Below the pieces are notes generated by a model. That model worked only from the letters and a program-made list of their open reading frames with translations, searched no databases and was not told the DNA's origin. Made by a program: the position numbers and the translations under genes. A stretch of 64,000 nt of DNA from Gnetum montanum (lineage: Eukaryota; Streptophyta; Gnetopsida; Gnetales; Gnetaceae), in the NCBI GenBank assembly GCA_015680685.1, contig MNCI01016273.1, forward strand, positions 65,454 through 129,453. Direction: 5' to 3'. Numbering within the stretch: position 1 is the stretch's first letter; each line of letters starts with the position of its first letter. Below are positions 33,747 through 46,463 of the stretch, piece by piece.

Positions 33747-34625
33747 CGATTAGCAACAGGTATTTCCTACACTCAACCATATGAATCACTAATTGGTATG
33801 CATGATCTAGTTGAATTCTATGGACTATGTTTACCTAAGTGGCCTATATTCTTAGATGGTGAAATACATGGGGTTACTAGTCATGGTCTTCCTAATTAAC
33901 ACTTATGTTAATTTATTCATATGACTACGTGTGATTGAGGTGTAAGATATTTATTTTTATAACTTTTCATTGTTTTCTTTAGCTATAAAATGATTAATTA
34001 AAAAAGCATTGAATTTTTAATTGTACTAATTAATTTACTAAACTCTCCTAAATGTAAAGCATCTATTTTCACTTTCCGTACACATGCTAAACATATACTA
34101 ACATTGCTAAGTTACCAAGTGTTTGCTATTGGATGTACCAAGTATTCATCGTTGGAATTAGCAAGCATTAATATATTATGTTTGAAGTGTTCATACTCAT
34201 GTTACATATGAATTATAATATTAAATGTGAAAGGATAAGAAAGTAAACTATATTCAAAGTAAAATACTAGAAAATAAACTTAAACTAATTCAACTACTAT
34301 AATGAATAGAAGAAATCTCAATTTATTCTTGTTCATGCAATTATGTCTTAGTACATATTGCACTTGAATAAAATTCTATATAATCAATTCAATCCACACT
34401 ATGGAAACTCAAAAGAAAAATTTTTCTAAGTTCTATAGAAAGAAACTATAAGAGTTTGGCTAAGGAATTAATCAAACTATGCCATAAATATAGTTGATGT
34501 GCATACTTATATAGGAAATAGGTGGATTAGCATAAATGCACATGCACTAATACATCCTAAGATGTAGCAACAAGGATGCATCAATGGGCATACATTGATG
34601 CAATTACCTCATTGATGCTTCATCA
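33747..34625 (-). repeat. E3 3' LTR
   Basis: 879 bp from CGATTAGCAACAGG (a decayed TGATGAGCAGC start) to CTTCATCA. Collinear with the E2 LTRs and the solo LTR ('ctacactcaaccata', 'gctaagttaccaagtg'). TATA-like box on the minus strand near 34509-34519. GATGCATC/ATTGATG repeats at 34530-34615. Confidence 0.88.
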
Positions 34626-34640
34626 TACCCTCACAATTGA
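34626..34640 (-). other. E3 3' polypurine tract
   Basis: Minus strand CAATTGTGAGGGTA directly before the LTR start. Confidence 0.75.
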
Positions 34641-34754
34641 TTAAAAACTCATCTTTAAGTGAACAAAAAATAAGATAAAGTTTCTTACAAAATTTAGAGA
34701 AGTATGGAACTAACTAAATGACTAACTCTAATAAATAAAAAAACTCTTGAGTGC

Positions 34755-35662
34755 TAATGAGTGGTGAGTATATCATACGCCCAATCATATGAATTACAAG
34801 CATTCACATACAATTTGGTTGAATTTTGTAGACCTTAAGTTCCTAAGTATGCTTGTTCTTGGAGGTGAAATCTAACTGTGATGATCGTTGTGTTGCCAAC
34901 TACACTTGTGAAGCTTAGTTGTATAGTGGGACACATGATTTTTATTATTTTATATTTTATTTACCTATGATTGATAATAAGTTGAAACTTAATTTATTAA
35001 CCAATTTAAATAATCTAATTTCTAATTAATAACTAACTATCCTAACATAAGCATTTAGTCACACTTTCCATACACATCTTGAACACATATAACACCGCTG
35101 GGTTATTAAGCGTTAAGCGTTGTTGGGATTACAAAGCGTTGTATGTTATGCTCGAAGTGATCATACTTATGTGTTTAATCTATTTATCTTAATTAGTTAA
35201 TTAATCAAAGTATTAATTATCTTAATTAATCATGTAATTAATGAAAATGGTAAATTCAAGATAAATCAAATAAATCATTAATCTATTCCAAGTGATACAA
35301 GGTTTGATCAAAAGGCTCATATTTATTGCCATTCATAATGGTGTGCTTAGGTACATCATTGCTTGAATAAAGATCCATAAACTTTCTGACTCTTGTTGCG
35401 AGCACTCAGAAAAATATTTTAACTCTCAAATGACAAAACTAAAAGAGCTGTTCTACAACTATCACTATCTCCTTCCATAAACATAGTTAGTAAGTATGTA
35501 TTTATAGACTTTATTATGGAGCTATGTTGATGGGACCTCATAAATGTAACAAATGCTATGTTGATGTAGCCTCATCAATGGGGCAACACCACATTGACAG
35601 GGCTACATTGATGGGGCCGCATCGACGAGGCCATTTTGATGGGACACTTTGATGCTTCATCA
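34755..35662 (-). repeat. E2 3' LTR
   Basis: 908 bp, TAATGAG (decayed TGATGAG) to CTTCATCA. TATA-like 'CTATAAATAC' on the minus strand at 35498-35509. TTGATGGGGCC-type repeats at 35525-35655. Confidence 0.93.
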
Positions 35663-35677
35663 TACCTCCATGACTAA
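35663..35677 (-). other. E2 3' polypurine tract
   Basis: Minus strand TTAGTCATGGAGGTA directly before the LTR start TGATGAAG. Confidence 0.8.
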
Positions 35678-35897
35678 ATGAAAACTTATCCTCGAGTTCC
35701 TTTACAAAATTGAAAAGGTATGAGATTATTGGCTAACTCTTGACATAACAAAAATAACAACAAACTGAGTGCTTGAGTATACAAATTAACATCATCACAA
35801 AAATTTATGGTGTTCATGATCCAAAATTGAACACCATGACATGATTACTCAAATTGGACAACACATCATTTGATGAGTTGAAAATGGTTGGGAAGAT

Positions 35898-38513
35898 CAA
35901 AAAGTCCCAAGCAATGGAGGCTCTTGAGGTTCTAAAGGATCTTCATTGGCTTTAGGTAGGTGCAGTGGTTGAGGAGGCTATGGTTGTCTTGCTATAGCTA
36001 CTACCTCTAGTGGAAGGTGAAAGGAATCTAGTAATGCCTTCATCTTCTCCTCCTTGATTCATGGATCATTCAAAATCGACACAACATTGCCAATGTGGGT
36101 TGGAATGGGGATATCCCATGCACAAGGCATGACTAGGAACAACTCCTTGACATTGATGAACTAGGCAGCAAATTATTTGCATTCGATATTGAATGCCTTC
36201 ATTGCATTCTATAGTCCATGGTAGTCTTTCATTCTTTTGGCTAGGCTCTATGTAGTATATCTTTGATTAGTGTATTTCCCCTTGAGAACCTCAAGTTCAG
36301 CATTTGCCATAGCAAGCTTCTGCTTGGTGTCCTTGTGGTGCTTGAATTGAGCCTCGTACAATAAGTACAAGCTGGCCACTTGCTTTTCTAGTTCTAACCA
36401 TGGTTGTTCAACAGTCAATATAGCCAAGTTCACTTACCAAAGATTGGAAAGCTCCATATATTCAACCATTTCCTCTATTTGCAATTCCTTTAGGAGAATT
36501 TCTGCTTTATTGTGCTGATCAATTCCATCAATGATGGACTACCATAATTCACATCCTTGTTGGACTTGTTGGAGGGTCTTGTTCACCTTTTCTTGCACCA
36601 CTTAAATGTGTTTGTCATATATTTCCTTCTGTATGTTGACTTGATCTTTGTAGTGATCCTTGGCTCTCTTGAATTTGAGAGCCTCTAATTTCTAGGTGAC
36701 TACCTCTACTATAGTCTTTTGGTAAAGAGCATGGATGGACCTCCTTCATGAAGAGTTTATGGTTCTTAGCTATCAATCTTCTTAACTCTATGTCTGCTCT
36801 AGCTAGTTGCTCTTGCTATTGATGGGTAAAATTAGTTAACTATTGTTTATGCATATCAATGTTTTACAAGTAATGATTTTCTATGATCGGCTACACATTC
36901 TTCTAGCAAGTTAGATCTGAGGCCTTTTAAATCTTATGTTGGGTGGCCTCTACTAAGGATTAGTAGAATGCTACTATTTCCATCACACCTTCAATCCCTT
37001 TCAACCTGGTGTGAAGCTATTCAAGAGCTTCATCTCTTGTCAATGTTGGGTTGGTAATCTAGGTTCTCAATTCAGCAACTTCCATAGCCAAGCATTCATT
37101 TAGCTTCTTGGCTATTTTGAGTTGTCCTTCTAAAATAATGTTCTTGCCCCTTACTTTTGGTAGCTCAAACTAGGTTGTAGTTATATTATCTAGAAGATCA
37201 AAGACATTTAGAAGTGATTTCATAGTTACTACTAGTTGGTCCAATAGTTGTTCATGTTGTGCTATGCTTAATCTACTGCTTATCATACCTATGGTTGTCT
37301 ACACATCTTCAAGTGCAATGATGTATGGTATAGATGTTGTAGGTGCAGTGAGTGTCTCGATAATTCTATCAGAAACCACCTTTGCTACTATCTCTTATCC
37401 TTGGTGTTTCATCACTAGTGTTGTTACCTCCTCGCCCTCCTCTAAGTGCACAAAAAAAGTTGTGGCATTCCCAGAAATCTCTAGGAGTTGTTGCTATTTT
37501 AAGATAGATACTATTACCTCTCTGGTGCTAAGATTCAACCTCATGGACAACTATATTTATTGGGTAGAGAAAGTGCATCCACCTTCTCCCATAAAATTGA
37601 TTGTTCAAGCCATCTAATTTAGGTGACTCATCGTAGGCCAGTACATAGATGGATCTCCATCACTCATGCCTACTTGTTGCTCTTACTTCCTTAAGAGTCA
37701 TTCTCTAAACTCATGCAACTATTGGGATGTTAAGGCAATGTTTGACACTATTTTCTAAGTGGTAGGTGAAGGTGGTGGGTACTACTACTCTTCTTGGATT
37801 ATTATTTTAGGCATTTTATCCTTTATCATATCCATCTAATTAGTGGTTGAAGGAAATCAAACAACATCATTAGTGTAGTAGACTATTCCTCCTCTTCAAC
37901 ATAGTTTTCTGATCAAGTATGGGAAGGGGAGTGCCATCCTTCCACATTCATTCTACTTAAATTGGTTCTCTATATGTAGATAGATTAGCTATGGAAGGTT
38001 GATTGGGAATCTTTGACATAGGATGACACATGCATGAGTAGAAAAGGTAGTGATCTTGTTGGGCCTCACTACAGGATTTAGGTGAAAGGCAACAATCTTG
38101 TAGTAGACTCTTTCTACTAGTGTGAGTATGCTGTACTCCTTATGGTCAACATCATAGCATCATTGAATCCATTACTTTTTGATGTTGGGGTTTGCCTACA
38201 TTGGGATCTCGATGAGATTCATCCTAGTTTTAGGAAACCCAAGTGCCTTTGCAATGGCCTGCACCAAGTAGGACACTGAAATATTCTTGATTTTGACCAT
38301 TGAATCGGCCTACCTATTGTTCCAAAATAAGAATGTATCTTCCATATACGACTTCCCACTGGAAGTGATGATTTTGATGGGGCTACGTATACGGGGCCTT
38401 GTATATGTATGGGTTTTGTCAATGGGGCCTCGTTTATAGGCTCCATAAATAGAATTTTCAAACTTGAATATTTCAAAAAATACAAGGAATTTTTGAATGA
38501 ATTTTGGGTCCAC
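35898..38513 (-). pseudogene. E2 extra ORF (aORF) downstream of pol
   Basis: Homologue of the E1 extra ORF. The N-terminal block 'GKSYMEDTFLFWNNRQADSM' begins near 38365, followed by 'AIAKALGFPKT', then 'ERVYYKIVAFHLNPVVRPNK' near 38100-38020. The long middle has heptad-like sequence, for example 'KVRGKNIILEGQLKIAKKLN' near 37150 and a 61-codon open stretch at 36433-36248 ('LEKQVASLYLLYEAQFKHHK'). The tail is Pro-rich and ends at a TGA (35898-35900), aligned with the E1 stop. Upstream of the first block, at about 38375-38450, sits sequence resembling LTR U3 repeats. About 870 codons when unbroken; stops are frequent. No signal peptide or membrane segment was seen. Confidence 0.7.
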
Positions 38514-39994
38514 GGAGTTCTAGAGAAGCCAAGAATATGATGAAATCATTGAAAGGATCTTTGAAAGCTCAAAAATTGAAAAAATTTGATGGAGAATATG
38601 TTAATTAAAGAAAATACTTAAAAGAGCACATGCTTGGATGTAGAAGATGGGTGCATGAAATATTTTGATTGCAATAATGTCTAAGGATAAGATGCTTAAG
38701 AAACCCAACCAAGAGATATGCAAGTGGGTCCTCCCCATAGCAAACACATACCCTATTTACCCTTGCATAACCTCAACCTAAGGAGTCCATGGGTCCCATA
38801 GGCGATTAACAGTTGATGAAAGTTAAGGACGAAAACCGAGAAGATTCTACCAAAGAATTGAAGTACATTAGAGAAACACACTGAACAAGGACATGGACAC
38901 CAATGATGAGGTGAGTTATGGGTAGCATGGATGGATGATGGAGTATGTGGAATGGAGTCTAAAATTGAGGTTATAAGAATTCCCTTGTGGATTTGTATTT
39001 AAATGACTTGAGAAGAACCATCCTTAGTTCAGAGCAAAACCAACCTCTTTCAGTGACTTTGCACTGTTACTCTAAGATCGATCCACCTCCTTGAGATACA
39101 AGAGTGCTCCTAGATAACAAAAACCATTCCTTAAGAAGAAGGAAAGAGAAAAAGAAGTGAGAGGGGGGCTTAGTTAGAGGGGACCTTCAGGCATGGGTAA
39201 CATGTCTTTCTAGTCTGATAACTAGTGCTTGTAGCCCATTTATTTGTCTAAGGGATGTGCTTTGAATTCCCACCATTTTTTCTTTGTTTGTTTTTTCTTT
39301 GTTTATTGTCTTTTTTTCTGGAGTTATTGGATGGGAACCACACCCAAAGACTTATTCAACTTCCTATTATTGGTCGACACAAAATGGTAAGAAATCCATG
39401 AAAACACTCATGCACTCAAGCAAGTAGAAGAGTACAAAGAATATTTAGTTCCCTTGAATTCCACCCTATGCAAACCTTTGAATCCTTCCTAATTCTAGAA
39501 ACCACCAAGGTCACAAATTTATTAAAAGTTTATTTAACAAAAAGGACCTCATACTTCCAAAATAAGGAAAACCATAGAGTTTGTGGATTGATGGATGATG
39601 TGGACTCATTGCTTGCTCCATGAAAAAGAAACCATTCCTTAGCCATTAATACAAAAATTCAAAAAAAAAAAAACTAGACATTATCAAAGAAAACATTAAG
39701 CACAAACCACCATTAGCAATAGCTACAAGACCACTGTGTCTTGTTGGCATAAAGCATGTTTATTAACAGAAATTAGAAAATCACACTAAAATTAAGTAAA
39801 ATATATAAGAAAGTGTAAAATATTCAAGAAAAATTTAAATATGCTAACAATGGTGTAAAACAAAAAAAAATTGGTGTAAAATAGAAAAAAGTATTAAAAT
39901 CAAAAAGGTATAAAATAAATAATTTGCAAAAATAAAAATGTGTAAAACAAAATATAGAAAAACTAAGGAGCCATGTATATGGTTAGCATGGATG
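38514..39994 (-). other. E2 spacer between pol and aORF
   Basis: Non-coding internal region. It includes the conserved mini-ORF with stop at 39187-39189 (frame beginning MVGIQSTSLR, ending LERHVTHA). Long A/T runs occur near 39660 and 39840-39960. Confidence 0.5.
39187..39280 (-). other. Conserved mini-ORF (E2)
   Basis: About 29 codons starting MVGIQSTSLRQINGLQALV and ending LERHVTHA, with a TGA. It matches the E1 and E3 copies in frame and stop position. Confidence 0.45.
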
Positions 39995-40018
39995 GCCATC
40001 TCCCCCACAACTGATTTA
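39995..40018 (-). other. E2 internal polypurine-like tract after pol
   Basis: Minus strand ATCAGTTGTGGGGGAGATGG. Closely resembles the E1 3' PPT (CAATTGTGGGGGTATGAT). Confidence 0.65.
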
Positions 40019-40019
40019 G

Positions 40020-43000
40020 AACAAGGAGATTTAAAAAATTGAGCATGGTTGTCCATTTGTTGAGGTATTTATTGCACTAGCTTACTTGGGCTCATGGAAA
40101 GGCTTTATTTGTTGGATGTTGATCAACTACTTCTTGTTTGGACTTTCAAGTTTTTATATGATCATGGTACTAGAAGGAAAGGTTTTATTGATTATATAAG
40201 GTCCCTTCCACAATGTTTGGAATTTGCTTTTTTGAGAAACATGTGTGTTGTTCTAGTAGAGGACCTTATCTTCAGGTTGAAGTTTGATCCTTCTGATTCC
40301 TATGTCATGTCATTGTTTGTTGAATGCCTTATGCACTTCATTCAAGGATCGGGCAACTAATTGATTTTTTTCTAGCACATTTAGGTTGACTAGTTGTTCT
40401 TTTTTACCAAACATAGGTCAGGGTCTAGGTCACAAGCTTTTGAGAGTGTATGAAGTTTAGATTGAATTGGGAGCATTGGAAGTTTTCCATACACCAACTC
40501 ATAGGAAGAGTAACCAATAGGGAGTTTTCATGTTGAGTGGTAAGTCCAAAGGGCATCATTGAGTTTGGTGCTCCAATCTCTCTTATATTTTCTAATAGTT
40601 CTTGTTAGAATCTTTGTGATGTCCTTGTTAGTAACCTCTACTTGATTGTTGGTTTGGGGATGATAGGGTGTTATTAATTTATGTTCAAACCCCAAGCATT
40701 GCATAAGCTTGCGAAAAGTAGCACCTGTAAAAATAGTTCTATTTTTAGAAATCAATGCACATGGCACCCCAGACTTGTTCATAACATTTTGTTGTATAAA
40801 TCATGCAGCAGTGGATGATTTATAGTTGACGATGGCTACTACTTCTACCCATTTGGTATAGTAGTCAACGATGATAGTTCGATTTTTAGAAATCAATGCA
40901 CATGGCACCCTAGAATTGTTCACAACATTTTGTGGTATAAATCATGCAGTAGTGGATGATGGCTACTACTTCTACCCATTTGGTATAGTAGTCAATGATG
41001 ATGATTATATATGTCTTTCCATTTGACATGGGTGCAATGGAACCCATGAAGTTGATGCCCCATATGTTAAAGTGTTCTAGTGGTTGAATCCACTGTTGAG
41101 GATCCTCCATTCATACGGTCATGCCACCATCTTGTTGACAACCTTAATAGGATCAAACAAATTGGTAGGCACTCTTAAAGATTATGGGCCAAGAGTATCT
41201 TGCCATCAGTATTTTTATGGTAGTACATCTCTAAACATAGTGGCCTTCACAAGGGCCTTTGTGAGCATCCTAGAGAACATGCACTTAGTTCACATCAGGG
41301 ACACCACAATGAACTAGGCCATCAATGCACACCTTGTAAAGGTATCTATTTGTTTCCATGAAGTGCTTGGCCCAATGAAGAAACTATTATTTCATTCTGT
41401 AGTCTAGATCTTGTGGCATATCTTGAGTGAGAAGATAAGTGAGGATGCAATCATATTAGCAAAGAGGAGTGCATCAGGAAATTGGTCAAATAGCAAGCTC
41501 TTCTCCTCTTTGTTATTCCATCATAACAAAGACAAGTGATCAACAATCACATTCTTAGTCCTGTTTTGATCTACCATTGTAAGATCGAACTCTTGCAAGA
41601 TCACCAGCCACCATATGACATGGGGGCTCACCATTGGCTTGTTCATTAAGAAGTGGATGGAACTATGATTAGTGTATACAAAAACTTTATATCCAAGCAC
41701 ATAGTGCCTGAACTTCTCTAAAGCATATACCATCATCATCAATTCTTTCTTTGTCGTGGTATAATTCAACTATGTACCCACAATGCTTTGGCTTGTGCAG
41801 TGGATATAATATGAATGTTTCTTATCATCCAACTATGTAAGCATGTCTTCCAAGGCATAATTTGATGCATCTATCATTATATGAAATGGTATGGACTAGT
41901 CAAGTGCTCATAGAATTCAAGCCTTTATGCACTTCTGCTTGAGGCTATGGAATGCAGTTTTGCTTTCCTTGGTCTAGATGAATGGAGCATCTTTCTTTGT
42001 TAGCTTGACCAAAAATCTTTTGATCTTAGAGAAATTCTCTATAAATCATTGGTAGTAACTAGTGTGTCTAAGGAATGACCAAACATCTTTTATAGTTTTT
42101 AGTTAATTGATGATTCCTTGGATGACTCTTATTTTTTTAGGGTCTACCTTCATCCCTTCCTACGAAATTCTATGCCCCAATACCATGCCTTCTTGAATCA
42201 TGAGATGGCTCTTTTGCCAATTGAACTACAAGTTTGTTTCCATAAATATTTTGAGTACTTTCTCAAGGTAGTCCAAGGCTTTCTTGAATGTGGTACCATA
42301 AGTAGAGAAGTCATCCATAAAGACTTACACTTTGCTACCAATTTGCTGCTGAAAGATGCTTGAGATCAAATCTTGGAAAGATGTAGGCGTAATGCACAAA
42401 CAAAAAGGCATCTTGTGATATGAAAAGGTTTCCTAGGGACTCATGAATGTTGTTTTTTCCTGGTATTCTTGTGCAATTTGGATTTGGTTATAGCCACTAT
42501 AACCATATAGAAAACTGTAAGAGTAATGCACAGATATGGTGTCCAACATTTGATTAATGAATGAAAATAGAAAATGATCTTTGAATGTTTCCATGTTTAA
42601 TAGCTTGAAGTTGATAAAAACCTACCATTTGTGACTTCTCTTTAACACTATCACAAGTGGTTGACCCACTCAATATCCACAATGGCATAGATGAACCCTA
42701 CCTTAAGGAGTTTCTCAATCTCCTCTTTGAGACTTTGCTTCAATTTTGGGTTCAACTACCATTGTGGTTACCTCCTTAACTTCATGGATGGATCAGTATA
42801 AATGTAGTATTGGCATATTTGTGGATCTATTCTAGTAAGTTTAAGATAGAACCAAGCAATGGTTGTTGTTCATCTATTGACCACTTTCAATAGTTTTGTT
42901 TTTTTCTTGGGAGCAAGTTTGACATTGAGTATGACTAGCTTAGCATTTTTTAAGAATGCATATTCTAGGCTAGCAAGTAGATCTTTCAACTCTAGGGGAT

Positions 43001-43700
43001 CTTGTTTGAAATTCTTAGGGATCTTCAACTCTCTCCAATTTGTATCATTATTTTCATTATTAGAGATTTGGTGATGAACTTGCTCTAGTTCATTCATGCC
43101 TGCGACATAAGCACATGTTAGGCTCTCAATATGTTCCATGCACATTGTGTTACTTTAAAAATTAGTAGTTACCCACTAGGTGCCTTCTTATTTTGTGGTT
43201 GTTGCATACTAATACCTTTGAATATCTACTTCATGTGGACACTTCCTGCATGTACACCTAGATTCTTATTTCACAAACTAGAGTTTCTATATGTAATTGC
43301 ACCCTGTATTGTTGTATGCGATGCATGGAACTTACTTCTTCTTGATCTTTCCAAATGCATTTTTCTTATATATCTTTAGGGAAAGATCTCTGATGCCCAT
43401 TCTCACATAAATAGTGCTTATCCATGCCCTTCCAATAATGATTGGGAAGTCCCCTTTGCAGTTCTCAACCTTAATTACTAGGAAATCAATAGGATAAGAC
43501 CACCCACCTATAGTGATCGCAATGTCTGCTGCTAGTCCCAATGAAATAGTAATGAATTACTTTGCTAATTCCAATAAGATATTTTTCTTCTTGAGAGGTA
43601 GTAGGTTCCAAGTAGTATACATCTCATGAGAAATCAAGTTCATACTAAAACTTGAATCAAGAAGAGCTTTACATGGTTCATTCCTTGCAATCTACAAATA
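40020..43700 (-). pseudogene. E2 pol (protease, RT, RNase H, integrase), decayed
   Basis: Protease: 'CKALLDSSFSMNLISHEM' near 43670-43620 and 'GDFPIIIGRAWIST' near 43450-43410. The active-site triad reads D-S-S, not D-S-G. RT: FMDD intact at 42308-42322, with 'QKSHLMIQEGMVLGH' downstream. RNase H: 'LNYTTTKKELMMMVYALEKF' and 'YTNHSSIHF' within 41769-41521. Integrase: 'WGINFMGSIAPMSNG' at about 41070-41030, with the first catalytic Asp as Asn (41051-41053); 'LISKNRTIF', second Asp lost; 'HPQTNNQVE' with Glu kept, near 40660. A 141/127-bp tandem duplication (40733-41000) repeats part of the integrase core. Stops and frameshifts are numerous. Confidence 0.88.
40733..41000. repeat. Tandem duplication inside E2 integrase
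   Basis: Copy one (40733-40873) and copy two (40874-41000) both run from 'atagttc(t/g)atttttagaaa' to 'tggtatagtagtcaa(c/t)gatg'. Copy two lacks about 15 bp. E1 and E3 have one copy of this segment. Confidence 0.92.
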
Positions 43701-43949
43701 GATAAGAAGACTCCTATGATTAGCTAATTTCCTAGGAAGGTTGCCAGCCTGGTTTCAATCAGATATGACATGAGTGAGCATAATAGTATAGATTTTAGAT
43801 AGCATTTGGCTTGAATGATTTATAAAGGATGAGGTAGGAGTAGGGTGACCAACTACTTGAGCTTGTGAGGGCTTAGTAGGGTTGTTGGATAATTAAAATG
43901 GTCTTTTATGAGCATGAGGTTTCAAACCACTCAATTGATTAACTAGTTT

Positions 43950-46301
43950 TAGATTGATGGCCCTAGTAGCATTGTGTTACTGTAGCTAGGCTGGAAGTTC
44001 ACCCTACATGGATGGAGCAGGTGGTAACTATGTTAAGGATGGAGGAATAGGTGCAGGAATAAGAGGAGGATAAGGATAGAAGCTGCTATCCCTCATGGAA
44101 TGTGGAATTTGGAGAATGAGTTCTATAATATTTGGGAGGATAATATTAATGTTGGATAGGAGAAACATGACTAGAAGAGTCATGTGTAAATAAGGGTTGT
44201 TAAACATAATACCCATTTGGATTAGGTTATCTATAAGGGTATTGCTACCTTGGTGGTGGTATTCCCCATGACTGTGGTTGGTGCCACTATAGATACTACT
44301 TGTATAATTGTGATGGAGTTCTAGTTTAATACTATTTTTGTTGTTGATGTAATTTCCTAGGATTTCCTTAAGGATAACCAAATCTTTTGGGTGTTTGTCT
44401 TTGAGCTAGTTGTAGATTCAAAGCATACATCTGGAACTGTAAGTGAGACATGATGGGGCAACATCCCTTAAGATGTTCATATTGATAGATGTCACATACA
44501 CCATCATCATCTAATTCAGTTTCCATAACTTTCTCTACTATAGCAATATTGACCTTACTCTTTTGATTGGCATGTTCAGCTTCTTTTTGCCTCGTACAGT
44601 TATGATTACGACTTTGTTCTTTGGACTCTTCAACAATTTTTAGGGTAACTTGAAATCTACTATCCATAAAGTTCAATAATTGATCTACCTTACTCAAAAT
44701 TTTAGAGGTAAATTTTTGAATTGAAAAGGTTTTTCAGTTCACCACCTCATCAAGTGATGATTCCTCTTCACTATCACAAAATTAGACCTCCCTCTTACAA
44801 ATGGAAGAATCTTAGTTGTATTCTTCTACACTTTTGCATTTCCCCAGCTCTCCTTAATCTTTTGCTACCTACTTGATCAACCTTTAGATCCGATGGGCTC
44901 TTACTTCTAATAATCTTCTTTGGGCATAAATCCTAAGAGTTCTTCTCATTTTAGAGCAAAGCCCATCTACGATGTGGTGAAGTTGTTTCTGGTGAGAGTA
45001 GCCATGGCTAGGGCATAAGTGTAATAAGGAATAATAGCTGTCCATGGTGGCATCCAAGGACTCATATGTTCCTTGCTTCCAACCCTGGATCTACCTTCTT
45101 AAATTAGATACTTGGGAGTACATTTGGTACTTGTCATTGAATGATTTAAGCATAATACTCCATCTACAAATTGATTCTAGCTCTAAGGACTAGTACTAGC
45201 TTTTTTCTTCTTTGATGAGTGTCCTAAGAAACAACTTAAACTTTTTCCAGTTATTTTCTATGTTTTGCAAGGCACAGGCATTGTGAAAAGCTTGAAGATG
45301 ATTTTGTGGATTAGATTTATATTCCCCCTCAAACTTGGGGATGTTATTTATATTCAATCACGTGATCCTACTATCTTTCACATCCTTGTCAGAATTCTCA
45401 CTACCTTTGTGATGTTTACCATACTTCGAGTAGTTAGCAAAGGCTCATCATAGCCATGAGCTTGGTGCCTACAATTCCCTCTACTACCTCTTCATTCATG
45501 GCAATGGGTCTTTCTTGAATGCCCACATGTTATATCTCGACTTGCCTAAAGGTCCCTACGATCATCTTAATCCTATTGATCACCTCCATCACAATTGCAT
45601 CCCCTGTAGTTGCGTTTAATGCTAGAAGAGGAAGAAGATGATGACAAAGGTGAAGAGGAAGAAGAACTAGCATCATCATGGTGCCTGCCATCCCCTCTTT
45701 GTTGGTCACAACCATGATCATGATCATGCGACTTGCCCACATACCTACCATGACACTCCTCCTTAGATTCCCCTTTTTCATGGGATTTGTTCTTGCTAGA
45801 ACTAGGATTATGTATCGTGGATTGCAAGTACTAGTTTGGACCTCCTTCACTGAAGTCAAAGAGAGGAGTCTCTTTGTATGAAAAATTCCCAAAGAAAAGT
45901 TCTCCACCATATTTTTAGTACCTTAGGAATGGAGAATCATTGGATCACTTCCTCTTCATAGACTCGTAGCACTGCTCTAGCTATCGATCCCTTAGGCATT
46001 ATGCATCAGTGGGATGAAAAACCTTGGCATTACTATCCTACACAACACATTCAACATGAAGCCCTTGGATGCCCAACTACATAAGAGTTTGGTGGAGCAT
46101 CGTAGAAATGGATTAATTAGGTGGCAACACAATGTTTCCCTCCATGTTTGACCACAGAAGTTGTTCATTTTGGTGTAGGATGAAGGTGAAATTAGGTACA
46201 TACTCATCAGGATGATCATATATCACTATGTATTGCTAGGGTACCTATTGATTTGCTCTGTCAGACTTGGATGGATAATCACTCCTATGAGAAGAAGACA
46301 T
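43950..46301 (-). pseudogene. E2 gag, decayed, with Ser/His/Asp-rich linker
   Basis: The frame can start at the ATG at 46301 (MSSSHRSDYPSKSDRANQ), about 145 nt after the PBS. A low-complexity linker spans 45827-45573: His/Asp/Arg-rich ('GKSHDHDHGCDQQRGDGRHH') followed by a run of about 20 mostly Ser residues. The gag domain proper follows to about 44880. A zinc-knuckle remnant C-D-I-Y-Q-Y-E-H-L-K-G-C-C lies at 44496-44456, with the second Cys replaced by Tyr as in E1. The C-terminal part is Gln/Pro/Tyr-rich. The gag is long for a gypsy element. Frame shifts and stops break it into several pieces. Confidence 0.8.
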
Positions 46302-46444
46302 CTTGTATTAGAAGACAAGAAATGTAGTGTGCTTTCTTACAATTTTTGTAGTTATTTTTAGGTATGACATGACTTTAGGATTCATTCCAATGATGTTAAA
46401 TAAATTTTCACTAAGTCCTAATAGTAGATGTAACAAACTGAAGA

Positions 46445-46462
46445 TCCCTGGTAATGATGCTA
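46445..46462 (-). other. E2 primer-binding site, tRNA-Asp type
   Basis: Minus strand TAGCATCATTACCAGGGA, one base from the LTR end. Alignable to the tRNA-Asp primer site with G-to-A and C-to-T changes. Confidence 0.75.
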
Positions 46463-46463
46463 A

